Source: Cyclobacteriaceae bacterium (GTDB lineage: Bacteria > Bacteroidota > Bacteroidia > Cytophagales > Cyclobacteriaceae). From it: a stretch of 32,392 nt of DNA. The stretch's first letter is position 1, and each line of letters starts with the position of its first letter. The DNA lies in the NCBI GenBank assembly GCA_026989535.1, contig JALSJD010000020.1, positions 1-32,392 on the forward strand, given 5' to 3'. Made by a program: the position numbers and the translations under genes. Below, in pieces: positions 26,791 through 32,392 of this stretch. Below the pieces are notes generated by a model. It made no database searches, had not been told where the DNA came from, and was given only the letters and a program-made list of their open reading frames with translations.

Positions 26791-27714
26791 ATGCAGAAAC
26801 AAAAAAACATACGGCTTCTTTTAATACTTGGTGGATTAATTACTTTGCTCACCTTGCTCCCCTATTTTAAAGTACGCAAAGGATTAGACATAGATAAGAG
26901 GCAGTTTACCTTAAACCCGGAAACAGTAATTACCGATGTGGTGCTTACCTCTAAAAAAAACGCCAATAAACTAAGTTATGTGCAAGGCGTATGGCAAGTA
27001 AACGATACGTATGAACTTGACCCTAATATGCGTGATGTGTTCTTTTCGGTACTTAGCCAATTGGAAATCCGAAAAGAAATCCCACAATCGCAAAAGGATT
27101 CGTTGGTACAATTAATTAAAACGGAAGGCACGGAGGTTAAAATTTTAAACAATAGCGAACTTGTAAAACATTATTTTATTTGGGGAGATAGTGAGTTACA
27201 AACTTCGTTTGTGCTGGATGAGGATGATAATGGCTATATGGTGCATATACCGGGCTATCGCAGTTTTGTGGCAGGCATTTTTCAAGTACCTACCTCCGAT
27301 TGGCGATCTCGCAGAGCATTTACAGCTATGTTTACCAATTTAAACAGCCTCAAAATAAAGTACCCAACCGATAGCATTGAGTTTAGGTATAAAAATAGTT
27401 TCTTCGAGATTGTGGGAATGGAAGCCGACAGCACCCAGCTCATCACTTCATTGGAAAATTTATTATTTCTGCAAACCGATCAATACTTGGTAGAGGAAGA
27501 ACTTGTAAAGTATGAGGTAGAGGCTGTTACAAAAAATACACCAATGGTTCTAATATCCACAAGTAAATTATCGGGAGCCACGGAGTATGTACGCATATTT
27601 GATACGAGTAAAAACCAACCTTATTTTATTGGATTATCGCCCGATTCCTCATTCTGCTTATTTAATAAAAAGCGTTTAGTAAAAATTTTAGTAAAAAAAT
27701 CAGATTTTGAGTAG
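26791..27714 (+). CDS. DUF4340 domain membrane-anchored protein
   Basis: The 307-residue protein has one N-terminal transmembrane helix (about 7-25) followed by an extracytoplasmic domain matching DUF4340 (FTLNPETVITDVVLTSK, KLSYVQGVWQVND, YMVHIPGYRSFVAGIFQ). The domain is often encoded beside ABC_transp_aux proteins and may form part of the same complex. It is 11 bp after gldG and 85 bp before dnaN, so it likely belongs to the gld operon. Confidence 0.8.
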   Translation: MQKQKNIRLLLILGGLITLLTLLPYFKVRKGLDIDKRQFTLNPETVITDVVLTSKKNANKLSYVQGVWQVNDTYELDPNMRDVFFSVLSQLEIRKEIPQSQKDSLVQLIKTEGTEVKILNNSELVKHYFIWGDSELQTSFVLDEDDNGYMVHIPGYRSFVAGIFQVPTSDWRSRRAFTAMFTNLNSLKIKYPTDSIEFRYKNSFFEIVGMEADSTQLITSLENLLFLQTDQYLVEEELVKYEVEAVTKNTPMVLISTSKLSGATEYVRIFDTSKNQPYFIGLSPDSSFCLFNKKRLVKILVKKSDFE

Positions 27715-27799
27715 CTCAATTTAGGTGCTAGTAAAGCTAGTTTCAATTCGTAATTATTTATACCTTTACCACATTAACTGTATCTTATAATTTATATAA

Positions 27800-28927
27800 A
27801 TGAAATTCATAGTTTCCTCCTCCGTACTTCTTAAGCAATTATCTAGCATCCAAGGGGTTATAACAACCAACCCCGTAGTGCCAATTTTAGAAAATTTTTT
27901 ATTCGAAATTAGCGGTGGAAAATTAATTGTAACTGCTTCTGATTTACAAACTTCCATCATTACCGAGTTAGAGGTAGAATCGAGCGAAGCCGGAAGTATT
28001 GCGGTGCCCGCAAAAATATTATTAGATACCCTTAAAAACTTACCAGAGCAGCCTGTAACCTTCTCTATTGATGATGCTACTTATAGTATAGAAATTAGCA
28101 GCGATAATGGGCATTATAAATTAGCAGGCGAAAATGCCACTGACTTTCCTAAGGTGCCAGATGTACAAGCTGACTTTACGGTAAGCAACCTTTCGACCGA
28201 AGTTTTATACAGAGCCATTAATAACACCATTTTTGCCACCAGCAGCGATGAACTTCGCCCAGCAATGACGGGGGTATATATTAATTTTGATGATACCAAC
28301 ACTACATTTGTAGGTACTGATGGGCATAAGCTAATCCGTTATAGAAGAGTGGATGTAGCTACCGAAAATGGGCATTCTATTATTATTCCTCGTAAAGGAT
28401 TAACCCTATTAAAAAATATTTTACCTCAAGAAAATACAGATGTAGAGCTTAATTTTAACGTTTCTAATGCGTTCTTCAAATTTGGTCATATTAAAATGAT
28501 TTGTCGTTTAATCGATGAGCGTTACCCAGATTACGAAAACGTGATTCCGTTGGAGAACCCTATCAGAATGACCATTGACCGAATGGAAATGTTAAGTTCA
28601 TTAAAACGTATTTCTATTTACGCTAACCGAACCACCCACCAGGTGCGATTAAAAATTACAGGTAGCGAGCTACTTATCTCAGCCGAAGATTTAGATTTTT
28701 CAAACGAGGCCAACGAAAGACTTGTTTGCGAGCACACAGGCGATGATATTGAAATTGGTTTTAATGCCCGTTTCCTTATTGAAATGCTAAGCAATGTTGA
28801 AACCAAGCAAGTTGAGCTACACCTTTCGGCTCCCAATAGAGCAGGCCTAATTATACCTCAAGAGCAAGACGAAAACGAAGATGTGCTAATGCTTATAATG
28901 CCTGTAATGTTGAATAATTACGTGTAG
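27800..28927 (+). CDS. dnaN: DNA polymerase III subunit beta (sliding clamp)
   Basis: The 375-residue protein is the beta clamp, with three repeated domains: N-terminal (MKFIVSSSVLLKQLSSIQGV, VVPILENFLFE), middle (RPAMTGVYINFDDTN, GTDGHKLIRYRR) and C-terminal (LISAEDLDFSNEANER, GFNARFLIEML) ending in a MPVMLNNYV-type tail. It keeps polymerase III on DNA. It is not next to dnaA here but follows the gld run. A TACCTTTA box at 27761-27768 is a weak -7 candidate. Confidence 0.97.
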   Translation: MKFIVSSSVLLKQLSSIQGVITTNPVVPILENFLFEISGGKLIVTASDLQTSIITELEVESSEAGSIAVPAKILLDTLKNLPEQPVTFSIDDATYSIEISSDNGHYKLAGENATDFPKVPDVQADFTVSNLSTEVLYRAINNTIFATSSDELRPAMTGVYINFDDTNTTFVGTDGHKLIRYRRVDVATENGHSIIIPRKGLTLLKNILPQENTDVELNFNVSNAFFKFGHIKMICRLIDERYPDYENVIPLENPIRMTIDRMEMLSSLKRISIYANRTTHQVRLKITGSELLISAEDLDFSNEANERLVCEHTGDDIEIGFNARFLIEMLSNVETKQVELHLSAPNRAGLIIPQEQDENEDVLMLIMPVMLNNYV

Positions 28928-28940
28928 AAAGACAATAACA

Positions 28941-28965
28941 CTGCTGAGAAAGCAGGCATCTTTCC
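28941..28965 (+). terminator. Weak hairpin after dnaN
   Basis: CTGCT (28941-28945) pairs with AGCAG (28951-28955), followed by a T-rich tract. The stem is only 5 bp, so this is a weak candidate. Confidence 0.35.
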
Positions 28966-28997
28966 TTTAGCATAAATTACTAATAATAGGTAAGGTT

Positions 28998-29030
28998 GTT
29001 AACTTTTACACTTCAAATTGGTTAACTTTA
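28998..29030 (+). promoter_or_regulatory. Repeated GTTAACTTT boxes before the toxin-antitoxin pair
   Basis: GTTAACTTT occurs at 28998-29006 and again at 29021-29029, 23 bp apart. Each contains a -7-like TAACTTTT or TAACTTTA. They could be two promoters or an operator pair. The second lies only 6 bp before ATG 29036. Confidence 0.4.
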
Positions 29031-29035
29031 AGCTT

Positions 29036-29239
29036 ATGAAAGCAGTTGAATTCAACTCCACATTAAAAAACAGGACTATTAAAATTCCTAATACCATAGA
29101 TCTTGATTTACAAGATGAAACTCAGGTACGGGTAATTGTGTTGCTTGAAGAAGAAGATAACAACCAGTTTAAAAAGCTCGCCAAAGTCCAATTTTTAGCA
29201 GGATACTCAGATGCTGATGATGTTTATGACAACTATTAG
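29036..29239 (+). CDS. Antitoxin of a MazF/PemK-type toxin-antitoxin pair
   Basis: The 67-residue protein, from ATG 29036 (a TTG at 29018 would add 6 residues), starts MKAVEFNSTLKNRTIKIPNT, a beta-strand pattern of small AbrB-like or related antitoxins. It ends in a short acidic tail FLAGYSDADDVYDNY that probably wraps the toxin. The assignment rests mainly on its position: its stop (29237-29239) lies 2 bp before the toxin ATG. It should bind and neutralise the toxin and repress the operon. Confidence 0.7.
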   Translation: MKAVEFNSTLKNRTIKIPNTIDLDLQDETQVRVIVLLEEEDNNQFKKLAKVQFLAGYSDADDVYDNY

Positions 29240-29241
29240 TG

Positions 29242-29565
29242 ATGAACAAATTCGTGTTCGGTGAAATAGTATTGCTTAAATTTCCATTTACAGATGGGGA
29301 TAAATCGAAAAAGAGACCCGCCCTAATTCTTCTAGATTCTAATGATGGTGATATTGTTGTTTGCAGAATTACTAGTAAACTATATAATTCAGACTATGAT
29401 TTCAGGATTGAAAATTGGGAAAAAGTTGGGCTCAAATTACCTTCAGTAATTCGGCTGCATAAAATAGCAACATTGGATAAACTACTTATTGAGCAAATCA
29501 TTGGAATCATAGATGCAGAATTAAAAATGATTGTAAAATCTCAATTTGATAGGATTATATTTTGA
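29242..29565 (+). CDS. PemK/MazF-family endoribonuclease toxin
   Basis: From ATG 29242 (GTG 29239 is an alternative) the 107-residue protein shows the PemK/MazF pattern: FGEIVLLKFPFTDGDKSKKRPALIL at the N-terminus, where Arg and Pro of the KRPALIL segment are conserved; a strand DIVVCRITSK in the middle, with Thr/Ser conserved; and SVIRLHKIATLDKLLI toward the end. Such toxins cleave mRNA and arrest growth. It follows the antitoxin directly. Confidence 0.85.
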   Translation: MNKFVFGEIVLLKFPFTDGDKSKKRPALILLDSNDGDIVVCRITSKLYNSDYDFRIENWEKVGLKLPSVIRLHKIATLDKLLIEQIIGIIDAELKMIVKSQFDRIIF

Positions 29566-29796
29566 TAGGATTGATACTGTACTGAACACCTTATATTTTA
29601 TTGTATTAATTTGCATAAATAAAGACTTTTATATCGTAATTTAGCAAGAACTTGCTAGACAACCTTATATGGTAATATAGATTGTTTTATCTAAATTATT
29701 TTTTTCTTAAAATGTACATATTGTAAAATTCTGCATCACTCTTGTTTAGCCTTAAGCAAGTATCATTACCAGTAGAATATAACTAACCATAAAACC
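29566..29796. other. Intergenic region with one perfect hairpin
   Basis: TAGCAAG-AA-CTTGCTA at 29642-29657 is a 7-bp palindrome with no T-run. No gene or clear promoter was recognised in the rest. Confidence 0.4.
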
Positions 29797-31761
29797 ATGA
29801 GATTAATTGCAAATGTTTTAACTACCCTAGCTTTAGCCATCGTTTTATTAGCTTGTAAGGATAAAAATCATCTTCCAACTGAAAATCATGGTTACTTGTC
29901 CCTCTCCTTAAGTATAGATATTGAAGTGATTACTTCTGGCAGAAGCTCGGAAACTGACACCGATAATTTTAAAGTAACTATTTTTAATAAAGAAGGAGTA
30001 GAATACTTGGTTATAAATCCTTTTTCAAGTGCTCCTGATGAAGTTAGTCTTCCAACAGGAGAATACTATGTAGAGGCCACTTCTAATAACGAACAGAATG
30101 CAGCTTTTGACGAACCTTTTTATTATGGAAAAACAGATGTTTTCACCATAGATAAAGAAGAGCAAAAATACATAGAAGTGGATATGTCTCTTGCCAATAC
30201 CCAAGTCTCCATTATTTGGTCTGATAATGTAAAAACAAACTTTACAGACTACAACGCAGTAGTAACCTTAATAGAAAGTCAGGAATCACTTACCTTTACT
30301 AAGGACGAAGGAAGATCTGGCTACTTCATTACGTCTCCTCTAGCTGTGGTAGCTACACTTACTTATACTAAGTTGGATGGTACAATAATTGAAAAAACCA
30401 TTAGCACTAGTATAAATGACCCACTTCCTAAAACGCTTTATCGTATAAAAATTAATGCTTCCCTTGAAAATGGAAGAATTGTATTCAAACTTAATATTGA
30501 CGAAAGCGTGGACGTTGTAGATATTGATTTAACTGATATAGCAGTAACTACAGTTTGGAAAAAAACATTTGGAGGTTCTTCCGGAGATGAAATTAGATCT
30601 ATAAATAAAACCACGGATGGAGGTTTTATTATGGCAGGTAGTTCCTCAACTACCACTTTTGATTCAGGTGGTAATGGCGCGCAAGATTTTTGGATTATTA
30701 AAACTGATAATGAGGGCATTATTGAGTGGCAAAAATTATTTGGTGGATCAACGACCGATGAAGCCTATTCTGCGCTGCAAACAACTGATGGTGGCTATAT
30801 AGTAGTTGGAGAGTCTTTGTCAAATGATTATGATGTGACTGGAAATAATGGAGACTTTGATGCTTGGGTTATAAAACTTGACAATTCAGGAAACTTAGTG
30901 TGGCAAAAATCACTTGGAGGTTCACAAATTGATCGAGCGAGATCCGTAACTGAGACCTCCGATGGAGGTTTCGCTGTTGTTGGATGGAGCAATTCTGATG
31001 ATGGAGATCTTACTGAGAATAATGGAAATTATGATATTTGGCTTGTTAAATTAAATACAAATGGGATAATTGAATGGCAATCTAGTTATGGTGGATCAAA
31101 TTATGAAGAAGCTAATTCTGTCTTCGAAACTTCAAATGGAGAATTTATAATTGGTGGAACAAGTACTTCCACAAATGGTGATGTTACTGCAAACCATGCA
31201 GGTTATGAATTGTGGATCTTAAAAGTTGACAATACTGGAGCTATTCTCTGGCAAAACACGTATGGAGGTTCAAATACAGATCGATTTGGGGGAATGGACA
31301 AGTGCAATGATGGTGGTTATATATTAGCTGGCGCAAGTAACTCGAGCGATGGAGACGTAGCCAATAACATAGGTGGGAATGATGGGTGGGTTTTAAAAAT
31401 AGATTCACAAGGAAATATAGTTTGGGAAAAAACATTGGGGGGTACATCCACCGATCAATTTAATACCGTAAAGCAAACCATGGATGGAGGATTCCTTCTT
31501 GGCGGTCATTCTGCATCTAATGATGGTAACCTAAAAAATAATGAAGGAACTTATGATTATTGGGCTTTGAAATTAAATAATCAAGCAGAAGTAGAATGGA
31601 GTACTTCATTAGGTGGCTATTCCAATGAATATATTTATTCTATAATAGAAATGAATCAAGGAGAATACATTCTTGCTGGCTATACCCATTCCAATGATGG
31701 TGATGTAGAAGGATTTATGGGCTTATACGATGGATGGATGGTAAAATTAATAGAAAACTGA
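29797..31761 (+). CDS. Lipoprotein: DUF4493-like N-terminus plus seven-unit propeller repeats
   Basis: The 654-residue protein has an SPII signal (lipobox LLAC, Cys20). Residues about 30-250 resemble DUF4493 of Bacteroidota lipoproteins (FKVTIFNKEGVEYLV, LPTGEYYVEATSNN, YYGKTDVFTIDKEEQ). From residue 254 seven units of about 57 residues follow, each starting W-x-K/S-x-x-GG and containing TTDGGYIVVGES, NNGDFDAWVIKLDNSGNLVW or variants. The array ends at residue 654 with WMVKLIEN and the stop. Seven units suggest a closed beta-propeller exposed outside the cell. No type IX sorting domain is present, so it should be lipid-anchored. Close relatives of the repeat are common in Bacteroidota surface proteins; binding partner unknown. 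Confidence 0.8.
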   Translation: MRLIANVLTTLALAIVLLACKDKNHLPTENHGYLSLSLSIDIEVITSGRSSETDTDNFKVTIFNKEGVEYLVINPFSSAPDEVSLPTGEYYVEATSNNEQNAAFDEPFYYGKTDVFTIDKEEQKYIEVDMSLANTQVSIIWSDNVKTNFTDYNAVVTLIESQESLTFTKDEGRSGYFITSPLAVVATLTYTKLDGTIIEKTISTSINDPLPKTLYRIKINASLENGRIVFKLNIDESVDVVDIDLTDIAVTTVWKKTFGGSSGDEIRSINKTTDGGFIMAGSSSTTTFDSGGNGAQDFWIIKTDNEGIIEWQKLFGGSTTDEAYSALQTTDGGYIVVGESLSNDYDVTGNNGDFDAWVIKLDNSGNLVWQKSLGGSQIDRARSVTETSDGGFAVVGWSNSDDGDLTENNGNYDIWLVKLNTNGIIEWQSSYGGSNYEEANSVFETSNGEFIIGGTSTSTNGDVTANHAGYELWILKVDNTGAILWQNTYGGSNTDRFGGMDKCNDGGYILAGASNSSDGDVANNIGGNDGWVLKIDSQGNIVWEKTLGGTSTDQFNTVKQTMDGGFLLGGHSASNDGNLKNNEGTYDYWALKLNNQAEVEWSTSLGGYSNEYIYSIIEMNQGEYILAGYTHSNDGDVEGFMGLYDGWMVKLIEN

Positions 31762-32135
31762 TTTACGGATTCTATACCTATAAGTGAATTAACATTATAT
31801 TTTATAACAAGTATAGTCCTCCACTTCCCATCCGCCTCATAACTACAAGTAATATTTTTATCGCTGCACCAAAGAGTTTAGGAAGTTATGGAAATAGTCA
31901 CGTGCAGAGGCTAGACAAAGAGTTTGTGCGTATAGCCAAAAGTTAGGTTTCATGGTTTAAGCCAACTTGAAAATAGAACATCATAAATTGCTCATTTTTA
32001 GGATATTGCGTTTTTGTTTTTTTGCAAATAGGTCACTACTTTTGTTTTTTTAACATAAAGTCTAGCTTTAAATTGCCCACCTAAAAGGTGTCTATTTAGC
32101 AAATATTTTATTAGATATATTTTACACTATTGGCT
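31762..32135. other. Intergenic region without gene
   Basis: AT-rich DNA with no supported frame. A small perfect hairpin, CACCT-AAA-AGGTG, lies at 32078-32090. It probably holds the terminator of the lipoprotein gene and the flank of the IS21-type element, but no T-rich stem was identified with confidence. Confidence 0.4.
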
Positions 32136-32179
32136 ATTTCAGTCAGACCGTGCCAGTGATTTCGGTTCAAACCGTGCCA
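32136..32179. repeat. Terminal direct repeats of an IS21-type element
   Basis: ATTTCAGTCAGACCGTGCCA (32136-32155) and a variant ending ACCGTGCCA (32159-32179) are two similar 20-21-bp direct repeats. IS21 family elements typically have several such repeats near each end. The exact outer boundary is not fixed. Confidence 0.6.
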
Positions 32180-32212
32180 CTTTGAAAGATGGTGCAAAGT
32201 AGTAAAAATAAT

Positions 32213-32392
32213 TTATTCATTCTTTAAAATTCCTTTTCTTAACGACTCTCCTTTCAAGTCGATTCGATGGGAAGAGTTTACGAGCCTATCCAAAATGGCA
32301 TCGGCAATTGTGCCTTCACCGATAATATCGTACCAAGCAGAAACAGGTATTTGAGAAGATACAATCGTTGACATTTGGCCATGCCTATCATC
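32213..32392 (-). CDS. istB: IS21 family helper ATPase IstB, C-terminal end, partial
   Basis: The last 59 codons are open on the minus strand from the window edge to the TAA at 32215-32213. The residues match the IstB C-terminus: the sensor region STIVSSQIPVSAWYDIIGEG, TIADAILDRLVNSSHRIDLK and the family end GESLRKG. IstB loads the IstA transposase and chooses targets. The rest of istB and istA, if intact, lie beyond base 32392. It is followed by the element's terminal repeats. Confidence 0.92.
   Translation of the reverse strand, partial: DDRHGQMSTIVSSQIPVSAWYDIIGEGTIADAILDRLVNSSHRIDLKGESLRKGILKNE

Noticed and set aside
29642-29657. TAGCAAG-AA-CTTGCTA palindrome as terminator of the toxin operon
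   Set aside because: No T-run follows and the loop is too short (2 nt) for a normal terminator; reported only as a hairpin.
29797-31761. Repeat region as a CRISPR or tandem DNA repeat
   Set aside because: The periodicity is at protein level with diverged DNA, inside one intact reading frame.

Overview
The window is AT-rich, gene-dense chromosomal DNA from a member of the Bacteroidota, most likely the Cytophagia/Cytophagales. The reasons are the gliding-motility ABC genes gldA, gldF and gldG in a row, DUF3822 next to coaD, many SPII lipoproteins, the single-chain PurL, promoter boxes of the TAnnTTTG type with an upstream TTG, and frequent TTG starts. About 25 protein genes are visible, plus one tRNA-Gln and pieces of mobile or repeated DNA.

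Layout. 1-1534: a membrane-anchored MutS-like ATPase gene, cut by the window edge and split by a frameshift. 1535-5051: an accessory pocket with a MITE-like element, a minus-strand pair (YCF48/BNR-type lipoprotein and a 5'-truncated WG-repeat gene), a palindromic element at the truncation point, and an alpha/beta hydrolase whose stop codon is supplied by an inserted MITE that itself carries a second nested element. 5269-12109: housekeeping genes purL, a DUF4136 lipoprotein, tRNA-Gln(TTG), prs, rplY/ctc and pth. 12305-13793: a YfiR-like secreted protein, a GC-rich hairpin region and an orphan lipoprotein. 13901-15940: metG on the minus strand. 16246-20849: a small secreted protein, a saccharopine-dehydrogenase-like oxidoreductase, a hotdog thioesterase, a Nudix hydrolase, a membrane protein with a lipoyl-like segment, DUF3822 and coaD. 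20887-22727: a minus-strand overlapping pair, acyloxyacyl hydrolase (PagL-like) then a DUF2807 lipoprotein. 22765-28927: a tightly packed plus-strand run SDR, gldA, gldF, gldG, DUF4340 and dnaN. 29036-29565: a MazF/PemK toxin-antitoxin pair. 29797-31761: a lipoprotein made of a DUF4493-like N-terminus and seven propeller-type repeats. 32136-32392: the end of an IS21-family element (istB C-terminus and terminal repeats).

How the genes work together. purL and prs belong to purine/PRPP supply. prs, rplY, pth, metG and tRNA-Gln link to translation. coaD makes CoA. GldA/F/G form an ABC transporter with DUF4340 as a likely membrane partner, continuing into the replication clamp gene dnaN. The outer-membrane deacylase and its lipoprotein neighbour probably act at the envelope. 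I see no CRISPR array, phage or obvious defence island beyond the toxin-antitoxin pair. The most distinctive structure is the nested MITE pair at 4742-5051, where target duplications, inverted repeats and the altered 3' end of a gene can all be read directly.
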